Origin: Shewanella sp. OMA3-2
GTDB lineage: Bacteria; Pseudomonadota; Gammaproteobacteria; Enterobacterales; Shewanellaceae
Reading direction: 5' to 3'
Assembly: GCF_021513195.1 (NCBI RefSeq)
Contig: NZ_CP090974.1
Coordinates: forward strand, 1,872,001 to 1,936,000
Length of the DNA: 64,000 nt
Shown: positions 9,538-20,396 of the stretch, piece by piece
Layout: each line of letters begins with the position of its first letter
Position numbering within the stretch: position 1 is the first letter of the stretch
The notes under the pieces: generated by a model
What the model was told of the DNA's origin: nothing
Seen by the model: only the letters and a program-made list of their open reading frames with translations
The model's database searches: none
Position numbers and translations under genes: made by a program

Positions 9538-10252
9538 TACAGTAACTAACCTCATTAAAACGGTGGTAACTCAAGAAGGAGAATTGACTATCCTTAAGGG
9601 CATCAACATGGATGTCAAGCAAGGAGACAGTGTTGCAATATTAGGACCCTCTGGCTCGGGAAAGTCAACCTTACTTGGTTTACTCGCCGCATTAGATACA
9701 CCAACATCGGGGGAAATATTACTCGATGGAGCGGCATTATCGGGATTGAATGAAGAGCAAAAAGCAGCTTTAAGAAAGCGTAAAGTCAGCTTTGTTTTTC
9801 AGTCGTTTATGTTAGTTGATACTTTGACAGCGCTTGAAAACGTGATGTTACCCGCTGAGCTTGCTGGAGTTAAAGATGCCAAGCAAAAAGCACAAAACAT
9901 GCTTGAGCGGGTAGGCTTATCCCATAGATTAACCCATTTACCGAAACAGCTTTCCGGTGGGGAGCAGCAGCGTGTTGCTATTGCAAGGGCATTTATTTGC
10001 GAGCCTAAAGTACTGTTTGCCGATGAGCCAACCGGAAATTTAGACAGCGTTAACGGTGATAAAATTGCCGACATGTTGTTTCAACTCAATCAAGAAAGCG
10101 ACACTACATTAGTGTTAGTTACCCATGACTTACAGCTGGCAAAACGCTGTAAACGACAATTTGTTATGGATAATGGTTTATTAACCGAACCTAATGCGAC
10201 CGTCGCAAGTGCCAATGTGCCTCAATTTGAAGCCAACGGGGAGGCGCACTAA
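9502..10252 (+). CDS. ybbA: ABC transporter ATP-binding protein YbbA
   Basis: This is the ATPase of the YbbAP exporter-like ABC system, LolD/MacB class. All nucleotide-binding motifs are present: Walker A GPSGSGKST, signature LSGGEQQR, Walker B VLFADEPTGNLD and the switch histidine in LVTHD. The ATG at 9502 has AAGGA just upstream and gives the usual family length of 250 residues. A frame opening at 9446 runs through the signal-peptide region of tesA and is not the likely start. The stop codon overlaps the start of ybbP (TAATG), so the two are translationally coupled. Confidence 0.92.
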
Positions 10253-12735
10253 TGGAATGGCAGTTAGCATGGCGTTTATTCAAACGTGAACTAGCGCAGG
10301 GGCAGTTGCTGCTTATCGTACTGGCTATCACCTTAGCCGTGTTGTCAGTCAGTGGTCTTGCTCGGGTAAGTGAACGCTTACAAGTGGCTATTAATGGTGA
10401 AGCCGCAACCTTTATTGCTGCCGATAGAAGTATTGATTCACCAGTACAGCTTGACCCAAATGTATTGCAGATAGCCGATGACCTAAACCTTAACCATGTT
10501 ACTAACATGCAGTTTAACTCTATGGTTTATGCTGGAGACAAGTTTCAGTTAGTGACCATAAAAGCCGTTGGAGAGGGTTATCCTTTAAAAGGCAAGGTGG
10601 AATTATCTACTGGTGAAACATCACTGTTACCTGCTAAAGGTGAGGCCTGGTTTGAAAACCGTTTAGGCGGACTTTTAGGCTATCCAAAGTCATTAGAACT
10701 CGGTAATAGTGATTTGGTGTTATCTGCCGAGATAAGTCGTTTACCCGATGGCGGCTTTAATCCATTTGCTTCGGCCCCTGTGTTATTAATGCGCCTTGAT
10801 GATGTTGACGCCACGGGCATTATTCAACCTGGTAGCCGTGTTAGCTACATATACCAATTCACTGGTGATACAGATGCATTAACTGCCTTTGAAGCGCAAG
10901 CAAAACCACTACTGAATAACAGCCAGCGTTGGATTGATGTGCAATCGGGTGATTCACCTATTGCCTCGGCGGTGAAACGTGCAGAGCGTTTTTTACTATT
11001 AGCCAGTTTATTAGGCATTGCTTTGGCGTGTGCCGCTATCGGAATTGCTGCGCAGCGTTATTGTCAGCGCCATTATGATGTGGTTGCCATGCTAAAAACC
11101 TTTGGCGCATCGGCGAAACAAATCAGATTGTTATTTGGCTTTCATCTTATGTTGGTCACCTTGTTAGGTATCGCACTAGGTTTGTTTGGTGGTGTACTGC
11201 TTGATCTCGCCATTACCCAGTTTTTACCCCCAGAAATAGCAGCATATTCACCGCCTTATTCACGGCCTTTGTTGTTGGGTATGTCAACGGGTCTTATCAG
11301 TGCCTTTATGTTTTCAGCTTATCCGTTAATGCGATTATTGGCCATTCCCCCCTTACGAGTACTACAACGTCAACTTGAAGGCCTGCAATTTGGCATGTGG
11401 TTGCATTTGTTACTCAGCTTAGGTGCTATGGCGCTATTGGGCTACTTGTATTCCCGTAGCATTGCTTTGACCATGACAGTGGTACTTACTGTACTTTTGT
11501 TAGGCGCATTACTCAGCATATTGGGTTTTGTGATGATCCGCATGGGCCATAGCGTTGGGATGAAAACCACTAATCCACTGCAATTAGCATTAGCAGGTCT
11601 TCGTCGCCGCGCAAGACAAAATGCGGTGCAACTAGTTGGTTTTAGTAGTGCGTTGGTATTGTTGCTGACTATTTTAGCCCTAAGACAAGATTTGCTTAAT
11701 GAATGGCAAAAACAGCTTCCAGAAGATGCACCTAATTACTTTTTAGTTAATATCGCACCGGAAGACAGTCACCCATTACAGCAGTTTTTAGATGATAATC
11801 GGATTCAGGCAACCGATATTTATCCTGTTATTCGTGGCCGTTTAACCCATATTAATGGTGAAGAATTAATTTCAGATGAGCAAGAACGGACAGGGACAGC
11901 TGGCCGAGTCGGTATTTCGCGAGAATTAAACCTGACCTATCGTGACACGTTACCGCCTAACAATCCGATTGTGGAAGGGGTGTTTAATCAGGCTGATGAT
12001 GAAGTGTCGGTTGAATCAGGTGTGGCTGAACGTTTAGGCTTAGCACTTAATGACAGTATGACATTTAGTATTGATAACCAGTCAGTTACCGTAAAAGCAA
12101 CCAGTATTCGCAAGGTGCAGTGGGAAACCTTGCAGCCTAATTTCTTTATGATTTTTAGGCCTAAAGCCTTAGCGCCTTTTTCCTATACTTCCATGGCCAG
12201 TTTTCATTTAAATGATCAAGATTTAAAGGCGCAAGGTAGCGAGTTAAGCGCTAATGGCGTTGTGTTGCAGTTGATCCAGCAGTTTCCGACGATTTCAGTG
12301 ATAGATGTCGGCGCAATGGTGGGACAGTTACGGCAAATTATTGATCAAGTGTCGTTATCGCTAACCTTAGTATTAGCATTGGTATTGCTTGCCAGTGCGT
12401 TAGTCTTGATAGCGCAAACCGAAGCGGGAATGGCCACTCGCCAGCGGGAACTTGCCGTACTGAGAACTTTTGGTGCATCAGGTTGGTTACTGCGCGCAGC
12501 AACCGGTTTAGAGTTTGCTCTGCTTGGTGCAATAGCGGGGTTTTTAGCTGTTATTGTTGCTGAGTTTGCTCTTTATATGCTTAAAACCCAGGTATTTGAA
12601 CTGGTAGTTTATATGCATTGGGAGTGGTGGATTATTGCGCCAATATCTGGCGCATTAGTGGTGGCATTGTTAGGTGTCTGGCGTTGTCGTCAATTACTTA
12701 ATCAATCATGCAGTGAATTACTCAAAGCAGGTTAA
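10252..12735 (+). CDS. ybbP: ABC transporter permease YbbP
   Basis: This 827-residue inner-membrane protein has the MacB/FtsX-type layout. There is one N-terminal membrane helix, a large periplasmic domain, a helix cluster near residues 245-370 and further helices near 385-480. A second periplasmic domain follows, then C-terminal helices near 690-820. FtsX-like segments with the phrase LxTFGASxxQI appear twice (LKTFGASAKQI and LRTFGASGWLL). The length fits E. coli YbbP. Together with YbbA it probably moves a lipid or hydrophobic substrate out of the inner membrane. The link to TesA is by gene context and the substrate is not proven. Confidence 0.9.
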   Translation: MEWQLAWRLFKRELAQGQLLLIVLAITLAVLSVSGLARVSERLQVAINGEAATFIAADRSIDSPVQLDPNVLQIADDLNLNHVTNMQFNSMVYAGDKFQLVTIKAVGEGYPLKGKVELSTGETSLLPAKGEAWFENRLGGLLGYPKSLELGNSDLVLSAEISRLPDGGFNPFASAPVLLMRLDDVDATGIIQPGSRVSYIYQFTGDTDALTAFEAQAKPLLNNSQRWIDVQSGDSPIASAVKRAERFLLLASLLGIALACAAIGIAAQRYCQRHYDVVAMLKTFGASAKQIRLLFGFHLMLVTLLGIALGLFGGVLLDLAITQFLPPEIAAYSPPYSRPLLLGMSTGLISAFMFSAYPLMRLLAIPPLRVLQRQLEGLQFGMWLHLLLSLGAMALLGYLYSRSIALTMTVVLTVLLLGALLSILGFVMIRMGHSVGMKTTNPLQLALAGLRRRARQNAVQLVGFSSALVLLLTILALRQDLLNEWQKQLPEDAPNYFLVNIAPEDSHPLQQFLDDNRIQATDIYPVIRGRLTHINGEELISDEQERTGTAGRVGISRELNLTYRDTLPPNNPIVEGVFNQADDEVSVESGVAERLGLALNDSMTFSIDNQSVTVKATSIRKVQWETLQPNFFMIFRPKALAPFSYTSMASFHLNDQDLKAQGSELSANGVVLQLIQQFPTISVIDVGAMVGQLRQIIDQVSLSLTLVLALVLLASALVLIAQTEAGMATRQRELAVLRTFGASGWLLRAATGLEFALLGAIAGFLAVIVAEFALYMLKTQVFELVVYMHWEWWIIAPISGALVVALLGVWRCRQLLNQSCSELLKAG

Positions 12736-12740
12736 ACCTT

Positions 12741-12770
12741 AAAGGGAGGTCGCTGAATATCTCCCTTTTT
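12741..12770 (+). terminator. Intrinsic terminator after ybbP
   Basis: The stem AAAGGGAG/CTCCCTTT with a 12-base loop is followed by T residues. It starts 6 bases after the ybbP stop codon. Confidence 0.75.
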
Positions 12771-12964
12771 AAACTGTTTTTAGCATATGCTTCAACGTTA
12801 TTTTCGTTCAGTTTTTGCTGCTGCAATATTGTTAGCACAAAGCTAACGTGAGTCTATTTGAGTATCAATTTTATTAAATCAGGTTTTGCAATCTGATGGC
12901 ACACAGTGAATAATCGACACCGTTAACGTTGATAGTATTTATTATTGGAAGGTTTTTTAGCACT

Positions 12965-13564
12965 ATGAAATTTAGTCCGTTGGTCGATGAACTGATCCAA
13001 TCTCTGCGCATTTTACCCGGTGTTGGCCCTAAATCGGCACAACGTATGGCATTTCAATTACTAGAACGCGAAAGAAAAGCGGGCATTAAGCTTGCTGAGT
13101 CATTACAAAAAGCCATGTCTGAAGTAGGTCATTGCCAGCGTTGCCGCACTTTTACCGAGCAAGCACTTTGTCCAATTTGTGCCAGTCATAAACGCGGCAA
13201 TGCAGAAATAATATGTGTGGTCGAAACCGCAGCAGACGTACTAGCCATTGAAGCTGGCGGCCATTTTAACGGCCGATATTTTGTACTGTTAGGGCATTTA
13301 TCCCCTTTAGATGGTGTAGGGCCTGAAGAACTTGGCCTAGCGTTGCTTGAGCAGCAATTATCCTCAGATGATGTGCAAGAGCTTATTCTAGCCACTAACC
13401 CAACCGTTGAGGGTGATGCTACTGCCCATTTTATCGCTGATATGGCACGTCGCCATAACGTAGTGATCAGTCGTATTGCCCATGGCGTGCCAGTTGGCGG
13501 TGAATTAGAGTATGTTGATAGCACTACATTAGCGTTGTCTTTTAATGGTCGTATTAAGTTATAA
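12965..13564 (+). CDS. recR: Recombination mediator RecR
   Basis: RecR works with RecO and RecF to load RecA on gapped DNA. The 199-residue product begins [14 protein letters not shown], has the helix-hairpin-helix [17 protein letters not shown], a four-cysteine zinc finger ([16 protein letters not shown]), and a Toprim domain starting [14 protein letters not shown]. The ATG at 12965 gives the family's normal N-terminus; an ATG at 12929 would add 12 atypical residues. In most gammaproteobacteria recR follows dnaX and ybaB, but here ybbP is upstream and neither gene is present. This implies a rearrangement in the 230 bases before it. Confidence 0.95.
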   Translation: MKFSPLVDELIQSLRILPGVGPKSAQRMAFQLLERERKAGIKLAESLQKAMSEVGHCQRCRTFTEQALCPICASHKRGNAEIICVVETAADVLAIEAGGHFNGRYFVLLGHLSPLDGVGPEELGLALLEQQLSSDDVQELILATNPTVEGDATAHFIADMARRHNVVISRIAHGVPVGGELEYVDSTTLALSFNGRIKL

Positions 13565-13605
13565 GCTCGATATAAAACTGCCCCATTGTCCTTTTGAATA
13601 AATTT

Positions 13606-13640
13606 GCCATCATTGACCGTTAGTTAATGATGGCTTAAAA
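13606..13640 (+). terminator. Probable terminator after recR
   Basis: The stem GCCATCATT/AATGATGGC (13606-13614 with 13626-13634) is followed by TTAAAAAA rather than a clean T run. The structure is clear; its termination strength is doubtful. Confidence 0.5.
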
Positions 13641-13663
13641 AAGCAGCAAAAAAATTATTCCCC

Positions 13664-13691
13664 CTTGAAAAGTGATCACCAAGCCCCATCT
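13664..13691 (+). promoter_or_regulatory. Sigma-32 heat-shock promoter of htpG
   Basis: CTTGAAA (13664-13670) and CCCCATCT (13684-13691) are separated by 13 bases. This is a near-perfect match to the RpoH consensus, about 105 bases upstream of htpG. It implies heat-shock induction. Confidence 0.9.
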
Positions 13692-13796
13692 CTTGTATAA
13701 CGAAACATTAAAGAGTGGTGGCGTTTGCTAGGTGATATTAATCTCATCAGCCAAATGTCATCGTTTATGTAAAAAGTAATATCAAGGGAATTATTC

Positions 13797-15710
13797 ATGT
13801 CACAACAAGAAACACATGGCTTTCAAACCGAAGTTAAACAATTACTGCATTTGATGATCCACTCTCTGTACTCAAACAAAGAGATTTTCTTACGTGAATT
13901 AGTTTCAAATGCGGCCGATGCTGCGGATAAATTACGTTATTTAGCACTAAGCAATGACGACCTATATGAAGGTGATGGCGATCTACGCGTTCGCGTCAGT
14001 ACCGATAAAGAAAAAGGCACGGTAACCATTTCTGACAATGGTATCGGTATGACACGTGATGGTGTTATCGAGCATTTAGGCACGATTGCTAAGTCAGGTA
14101 CCAAAGAGTTTTTCAGTCATTTATCGGGTGAAGCGTCTAAAGATTCACAGTTAATTGGTCAGTTTGGTGTTGGTTTTTACTCAGCATTCATCGTAGCGAA
14201 AAAAGTGACCGTGCGCACTCGTGCAGCAGGTAAGCCGGCCAGCGAAGGGGTATTGTGGGAATCAGCTGGTGAAGGTGACTTTACTGTTGATAACATCACT
14301 AAAAATACCCGTGGTACTGAAATCACTTTACATTTGCGTGATGAAGAAACTGAATTTGCTGATGATTATCGCTTGCGCTCTATTATCACTAAGTATTCTG
14401 ATCATATCTCTGTTCCTGTGCAAATGTTTGAAGCAGGTCAACCTGAATCAGACGGCCCAGACGGTGAGAAAATTCCTGCGACTGAAGGTTCTTGGAAATC
14501 AATGAACAAAGCCACTGCGCTTTGGACTCGTAATAAAGCCGATATTTCTGATGAAGAATACCAAGAGTTTTACAAGCATATTTCACACGATTACAGCGAC
14601 GCACTAAAGTGGGCGCATAACCGTGTTGAAGGTAAGCAAGAGTACACCAGTTTATTATATATCCCGGCAAAAGCACCGTTTGATATGTTTAACCGCGATC
14701 AAAAACATGGCTTAAAGTTATTTGTGCAACGTGTGTTTGTGATGGATGACGCTGAACAGTTTATGCCAACTTATTTACGCTTTGTAAAAGGCTTGATTGA
14801 TTCGAATGATTTGCCGCTGAACGTGTCTCGTGAAATTTTACAAGACAACAAAGTGACCCAAACATTGCGTCAAGCATTAACCAAACGTGCTTTAGGTATG
14901 CTTGAAAAAATTGCTAAAGATGATCCAGAGCAATATCAATCTTTCTGGGCTGAATTTGGTCAAGTATTGAAAGAAGGTCCAGCTGAAGATTATGCTAACC
15001 GTGAACGTATAGCCGGTTTACTGCGTTTTGCGTCGACCAATGACAATAGCGCGGCAACCACTGTGTCATTAGAAGACTATATTGGCCGTATGAAAGAAGG
15101 CCAAGAGAAAATTTATTACATAGTGGCTGACAGCCATGATGCAGCGGTAAATAGCCCTCATCTTGAGCTATTACGTAAAAAAGGCATTGAAGTCTTATTG
15201 ATGTCTGAGCGTATCGATGAATGGTTAATTAACCACTTAACTGAGTTTAAAGGTAAGCAGTTACACTCAGTCACTAAAGGTGATTTAGAGTTAGGTTCAT
15301 TAGAAGATGAAGCCGACAAAGAAGCACAAGAGAAAGTCGCCGAAGAAGCTAAGGGCTTAGTTGAGCGCATCAAAGCAGCCCTAGACGGTAAAGTGGCTGA
15401 TGTTAAAGTGACTTCACGCTTAACCGATACTCCAGCTTGTGTAGTCACTGGTGAAGGCGAAATGTCGACCCAAATGATTAAATTGATGCAAGCAGCAGGT
15501 CAGCCTGTGCCTGACTCAAAACCTACATTTGAGATTAACCCAAGCCATCCTTTAGTTGAGCGTTTGAGTAATGAGCAAGATGAGCAATTATTTGCTGATT
15601 GGTCTAACTTGTTATTACAGCAAGCCCAGCTATCAGAGAAGGGCAGCTTAGCCGACCCTTCAGCGTTCATTAAATTAATGAACCAAATGTTGATGTCGAG
15701 CTTTAAGTAA
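13797..15710 (+). CDS. htpG: Molecular chaperone HtpG (Hsp90)
   Basis: HtpG is the bacterial Hsp90, an ATP-driven dimeric chaperone in the cytoplasm. The 637 residues cover the N-terminal GHKL ATPase domain ([18 protein letters not shown] and GQFGVGFYS, which form the nucleotide pocket). The middle domain, with the arginine-bearing [11 protein letters not shown] near residue 340, and the C-terminal dimerisation domain follow. The length is normal. The start has AAGGGAA upstream. It is driven by the sigma-32 promoter at 13664 and followed by a strong terminator, with cnoX 57 bases beyond. Confidence 0.98.
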   Translation: MSQQETHGFQTEVKQLLHLMIHSLYSNKEIFLRELVSNAADAADKLRYLALSNDDLYEGDGDLRVRVSTDKEKGTVTISDNGIGMTRDGVIEHLGTIAKSGTKEFFSHLSGEASKDSQLIGQFGVGFYSAFIVAKKVTVRTRAAGKPASEGVLWESAGEGDFTVDNITKNTRGTEITLHLRDEETEFADDYRLRSIITKYSDHISVPVQMFEAGQPESDGPDGEKIPATEGSWKSMNKATALWTRNKADISDEEYQEFYKHISHDYSDALKWAHNRVEGKQEYTSLLYIPAKAPFDMFNRDQKHGLKLFVQRVFVMDDAEQFMPTYLRFVKGLIDSNDLPLNVSREILQDNKVTQTLRQALTKRALGMLEKIAKDDPEQYQSFWAEFGQVLKEGPAEDYANRERIAGLLRFASTNDNSAATTVSLEDYIGRMKEGQEKIYYIVADSHDAAVNSPHLELLRKKGIEVLLMSERIDEWLINHLTEFKGKQLHSVTKGDLELGSLEDEADKEAQEKVAEEAKGLVERIKAALDGKVADVKVTSRLTDTPACVVTGEGEMSTQMIKLMQAAGQPVPDSKPTFEINPSHPLVERLSNEQDEQLFADWSNLLLQQAQLSEKGSLADPSAFIKLMNQMLMSSFK

Positions 15711-15726
15711 CACTAAGCGGATAGAA

Positions 15727-15750
15727 AAAGCGGACTCTGTGTCCGCTTTT
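15727..15750 (+). terminator. Intrinsic terminator after htpG
   Basis: The perfect inverted repeat AAAAGCGGAC/GTCCGCTTTT with a short loop lies 17 bases after the htpG stop. Confidence 0.9.
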
Positions 15751-15767
15751 GTATTTTAAGGGAAATT

Positions 15768-16634
15768 ATGGAACACATCATTTCGTTAACCAAAGAGAAT
15801 ATTCAACAAGTTGTTGATGCCTCGATGGAAAAAGTGGTTGTACTGACTTTTTTTGCTCAGCAAAAGCCTGAAAGCATTCAAATGCTGCAAACTCTGGAAC
15901 AGCTTGCGGCAGCACAAGCTGGCCGCTTTATACTGGCCAGTGTTGATTGCGAAGTGGAAATGGAAATTGCCCAGTATTTCCAAATTGAAAGCTTACCCAC
16001 TACGCTGATTTTAGATAAAGGCCGCCCAATTGATGGCTTTGCTGGTGTGCAAGATGCTGCGAGTGTCGCAAGCTTGCTAGATAAGCATTTACCAGCACTT
16101 TGGATGCAAGCTTTTGATGGCGTAAAAGCGCAGCTTGCTCAAGTTGAGCCGTTAACCGATGAAGCGTTAACGTTACTTGTTGCGCAATTAAAAGAGATTG
16201 CTGTACAAGCCGATAATCTGGCTGATGTGCGTTTGGTGTTAGCGGATGTTTATTTACAGTTAGGCGCGCTTGCCGATGCCAAACCGTTAATTGAAGGGAT
16301 TGGACTGGCTGATCAAGACAGTTACTATCAAAACTTAAAAGCTAAGTTGGCATTAGCGGAAGATGCAGCAGATACGCCTGAAATTCGTCAACTGCAACAA
16401 CAGCTTGAGTTAAGTCCAGGCGATATCAGTTTATCTATCGACTTAGCTAAGGCACTGAATAAAGCTCAGCGTAATGAAGAGGCGTTAGCGTGTCTTTTTA
16501 GCTTTTTAGAAAAAGATCTCAGTGCTGGTGACGGTAAAGTTAAACAAATGTTTCTTGAAATCATGACCGCCATGGGGCAGGGGAATGCGTTAGCGAATCA
16601 ATATCGTCGTAAATTGTATACCTTGCTGTATTAA
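15768..16634 (+). CDS. cnoX: CnoX/YbbN-like co-chaperone: thioredoxin fold plus TPR
   Basis: YbbN (CnoX) is a holdase of the thioredoxin superfamily that cooperates with GroEL and DnaK. Residues 1-110 have the thioredoxin fold with the cis-proline segment IESLPTTLIL. The remaining part (about 115-288) is alpha-helical and TPR-like, ending LANQYRRKLYTLLY. At the position of the redox motif (SxxC in E. coli, CxxC in thioredoxin) this protein reads QKPES, with no cysteine at all. A redox or mixed-disulfide function therefore looks lost, leaving only chaperone binding. It sits between htpG and adk, in keeping with a proteostasis role. Confidence 0.85.
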   Translation: MEHIISLTKENIQQVVDASMEKVVVLTFFAQQKPESIQMLQTLEQLAAAQAGRFILASVDCEVEMEIAQYFQIESLPTTLILDKGRPIDGFAGVQDAASVASLLDKHLPALWMQAFDGVKAQLAQVEPLTDEALTLLVAQLKEIAVQADNLADVRLVLADVYLQLGALADAKPLIEGIGLADQDSYYQNLKAKLALAEDAADTPEIRQLQQQLELSPGDISLSIDLAKALNKAQRNEEALACLFSFLEKDLSAGDGKVKQMFLEIMTAMGQGNALANQYRRKLYTLLY

Positions 16635-16754
16635 ACATTGGCGTTAATTGATTAAGCGAATCTTATTAGATATAGGTCTAATGGAGTGCTTTGCCACTAT
16701 CAAAAGTGCGGCAGATATGCGAAAATCGCCGCCCTAAAAAGAATATAATCTTAA

Positions 16755-17414
<660 letters not shown>

Positions 17415-17456
17415 TCGCTTAATCAATTTGGTCACAATACCTTGTTTCGTATTGTT

Positions 17457-17483
17457 TAAAAGCCTGCATTTGCAGGCTTTTTT
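17457..17483 (+). terminator. Intrinsic terminator after adk
   Basis: The stem AAAAGCCTGCA/TGCAGGCTTTT is followed by further T residues, 43 bases after the adk stop codon. Confidence 0.92.
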
Positions 17484-17929
17484 ATTTACAGCGTCATGCT
17501 AAATTCAATAGCATGTGCTTATTGAATTCAACCTAAACAAGGGTTAATGAATTATTGGCCGAGTAATAAAACAGTGATTTGTATTCGATGAGTAAGCGGT
17601 ACTTTTGATTAATTCTAAACAGCGCAACTACCCGAGCAGAAATATCGATAATATTCTCCCAAGCCGTTATTAATTCAGCAGTAAGCGTTATTGTTTTATT
17701 TGCTGTTTGGGTGATGACAATATTGATATAGACATGATGATTGACCTGGTTAGAGAACAGGTGTCTTGACGGGGGCGTGGCAGGATAAAGTCATTTAATC
17801 TCATGAGGTTAATGTGATATGATGCGCCGCCTTTTATTAGAGGCGTTTTTATTTAATCATGGCTTTGAGCAATAATAAGCTAAACTGATATTTATATTTC
17901 GCTGCATGGATGCAAACTCATGAGAATCG
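17484..17929. other. Gene-free stretch between adk and gsk
   Basis: I see no coding region here. A weak hairpin CGCCT/AGGCG with trailing T residues (17828-17853) and a preceding TATGAT suggest a short leader upstream of gsk. In several Shewanella and enteric genomes hemH (ferrochelatase) sits in this position; no trace of it is recognisable here. Confidence 0.5.
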
Positions 17930-19237
17930 ATGATGAAGTTTCCTGGTCAACGTAAGTCGAAACATTACTTCCCTGTTAGCAACCGCGATCCACTTCTGGC
18001 GCAGTTACCCCATCAACCGCAAGCATTTTCTACTTATATATGTGGCATTGACCAAACTTTAGTGGATATTGAGGCGAAAGTTGCCGATGAGTTGCTTGAA
18101 CGTTACGGTTTGCCTAAAGGTAACTCAACACTCATCAATGATGATAGCGCCCATGCGCTTTATAATGAACTGAAATCCAATGATATGATCAGTGACGAGT
18201 TTGCTGGTGGCACTATAGGTAACACAGTCCATAATTATTCTATTTTAGCCGATGATCGTTCAGTATTGTTTGGTGTCATGAGCCAAAACATTATGGTTGG
18301 CAGCTATGCTTACCGCTACCTGTGTAATACTTCTTCAAAAGTAGATTTAAACTATTTACAACCCGTTGATGGTCCTATTGGTCGCTGCTTTACGCTTATT
18401 TCGGCTGATGGCGAGCGTACTTTTGCGATCAGCAAAGGTTCGATGGATAAGTTAACACCGCATTATATTAATCAGCAAGTGGTGCAAGAAAGCTCAGCAT
18501 TAGTGATTACGGCTTATTTAATGCGTGCTAGTGATGGCGATGGTATGACATCTGCGGCGATGAAAGCGATTGAATATGCTAAAGCCGCTGAAGTGCCCGT
18601 GGTGTTAACCCTAGGGACTCGCTTTTTAATTCAAGAAGACCCAGCTTGGTGGCAAAACTTTATCAAAGAGCATGTCACTATTCTGGCAATGAATGAAGAT
18701 GAAGGTGAAGCGCTGACCAGGTTAAAAGACCCATTATTAGCCAGTGAAGCAGCACTTGAGTGGTGCGATATGGTGTTGACTACTGCTGGTGCAATTGGTT
18801 TATATACCGCGGGATATGCAGAAGACAGCGCAAAGCGTGAAACCAGTCATCTTTTATTACCGGGTGCGATACCTGAGTTTAATCGGTATGAATTTTCGCG
18901 TCCTATGTTAAAAGCTGACTGTGCAACTCCGCTTAAGGTCTACGCTCACATTGCGCCTTATATGGGTGGACCTGATTATATTCGCAACACTAATGGTGCG
19001 GGTGATGGCGCGTTATCAGCTTTATTACATGATTTGTCTGCAAATACCTTTCATAAAACCAATGTGCCAGGGTCAAGTAAACATAAACGTGATGGTTTAT
19101 GTTACTCATCATTTTCGCAAGTGTGTAAGTATGCTAATCGCGTTGCTTATGAAGTATTAGCTCAACATAGCCCGAGGTTATCGCGTGGGTTACCAGAACG
19201 TGAAGACAGTTTGGAAGAGTCTTATTGGGAACGATAA
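17930..19237 (+). CDS. gsk: Inosine/guanosine kinase
   Basis: Gsk phosphorylates guanosine and inosine in purine salvage. The 435-residue protein is a PfkB/ribokinase-family kinase. The C-terminal anion-hole motif NTNGAGDGALSALLHDL is intact and the N-terminal GGTIGNTVHNYS fits the substrate side. Two adjacent ATG codons (17930 and 17933) are possible starts. The position two genes after htpG matches the enteric order adk-hemH-gsk, minus hemH. A terminator follows. Confidence 0.92.
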   Translation: MMKFPGQRKSKHYFPVSNRDPLLAQLPHQPQAFSTYICGIDQTLVDIEAKVADELLERYGLPKGNSTLINDDSAHALYNELKSNDMISDEFAGGTIGNTVHNYSILADDRSVLFGVMSQNIMVGSYAYRYLCNTSSKVDLNYLQPVDGPIGRCFTLISADGERTFAISKGSMDKLTPHYINQQVVQESSALVITAYLMRASDGDGMTSAAMKAIEYAKAAEVPVVLTLGTRFLIQEDPAWWQNFIKEHVTILAMNEDEGEALTRLKDPLLASEAALEWCDMVLTTAGAIGLYTAGYAEDSAKRETSHLLLPGAIPEFNRYEFSRPMLKADCATPLKVYAHIAPYMGGPDYIRNTNGAGDGALSALLHDLSANTFHKTNVPGSSKHKRDGLCYSSFSQVCKYANRVAYEVLAQHSPRLSRGLPEREDSLEESYWER

Positions 19238-19267
19238 TTCTTTATTCAGCCTAATAAAATAAACACA

Positions 19268-19298
19268 AACGATAATGTTTTGCCATTATCGTTTTTTT
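19268..19298 (+). terminator. Intrinsic terminator after gsk
   Basis: The stem AACGATAATG/CATTATCGTT with a six-base loop is followed by seven or more T residues. Confidence 0.92.
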
Positions 19299-19359
19299 AC
19301 TCTTTTTTTGAGCTATTTTTTTATAGAATAGCCTTAATCGCATTATTAAGGAGCTTAAA

Positions 19360-20190
19360 GTGAAAGGACAAATTTTACGTGAAATGCATGTGCTTAAGGT
19401 TATTGAGCCAGATTTTGAAGTACAAAGGCGTATTGCATTTATTAAAGCTAAGCTCAAGGAGGCTCATTGCTATTCATTAGTACTTGGGATCAGCGGTGGG
19501 GTCGATTCATCTTTAACTGGTCGTTTATGTCAGTTAGCGATTGACAGCTTAAATCAAGAGTCAGCAGATAAGCGTTATCAATTTATTGCTGTACGTTTAC
19601 CTTACCAAGTTCAAAAAGATGAAGATGAAGCACAATTAGCCTGTCAATTTATTCAGCCGACTAAACAAGTTACCGTCAATATTGCTGAGGGTGTTATTGG
19701 CGTGCATCAAGCCACTTTAGCAGGGTTAAACGATGCGGGAGTATCTTTACCAGAAGAAAGTAAGATCGATTTTGTTAAAGGTAATGTAAAAGCCAGAATG
19801 CGTATGATTGCCCAATATGAAATAGCCGGTATGGTAGGTGGTTTAGTGGTTGGCACAGATCATAGCGCAGAGAACATTACTGGTTTCTATACTAAATTTG
19901 GTGATGGAGCATGTGACTTAGCGCCATTGTTTGGTTTAAATAAACGTCAAGTTCGTCAACTGGCTGCTTTTTTAGGTGCACCAGATATTTTGGTTTACAA
20001 AGCGCCCACTGCGGATTTAGAGGAAGATAAACCACAATTAGAAGATGAAGTGGCACTTGGCATGACCTACGATCAAATTGATGATTTTCTAGAAGGTAAA
20101 GCGGTTAATGCAAGCGTGGAAACAAAGCTTGTTGCTATTTACCAACGTACTCAACACAAGCGTAAAGCAATACCGACTATTTACGATTAA
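19360..20190 (+). CDS. nadE: Ammonia-dependent NAD+ synthetase
   Basis: NadE makes NAD from deamido-NAD, ATP and ammonia. It has the PP-loop [12 protein letters not shown] and the segment [19 protein letters not shown] that lines the active site. No glutaminase domain is present, and the length of 276 residues fits the ammonia-dependent class. The start is GTG at 19360 with AAGGAG upstream. The gene stands alone between two terminators. Confidence 0.95.
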   Translation: MKGQILREMHVLKVIEPDFEVQRRIAFIKAKLKEAHCYSLVLGISGGVDSSLTGRLCQLAIDSLNQESADKRYQFIAVRLPYQVQKDEDEAQLACQFIQPTKQVTVNIAEGVIGVHQATLAGLNDAGVSLPEESKIDFVKGNVKARMRMIAQYEIAGMVGGLVVGTDHSAENITGFYTKFGDGACDLAPLFGLNKRQVRQLAAFLGAPDILVYKAPTADLEEDKPQLEDEVALGMTYDQIDDFLEGKAVNASVETKLVAIYQRTQHKRKAIPTIYD

Positions 20191-20224
20191 TACAACAGTA
20201 ATGATGCCTTTATCTAAAGGCGGT

Positions 20225-20262
20225 ATGGCACACATGCTTAACTTAATGTGTGCCATTTAATT
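20225..20262 (+). terminator. Terminator after nadE
   Basis: The long perfect stem ATGGCACACAT/ATGTGTGCCAT (20225-20256) is followed by TTAATTTT. Confidence 0.75.
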
Positions 20263-20396
20263 TTATGCGATTCAAACTCGCACCATTCAAATTTGCTCCA
20301 AGTTATCCAAGTTAAATTAGTGCAGCTCAGTGTTAAGCAGTAATTAGCCGCTTACCTATGCTATTATATTAACAGCATTATTTTTAAGGAATTAAC

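Noticed and set aside
12787..12846. 18-codon frame resembling a signal peptide upstream of recR
   Set aside because: It is too short and has no clear ribosome-binding site. It is probably chance in an AT-rich gap.
13186..13524. 112-codon minus-strand frame inside recR
   Set aside because: It is a shadow of recR with low-complexity Ser/Pro/Thr composition.
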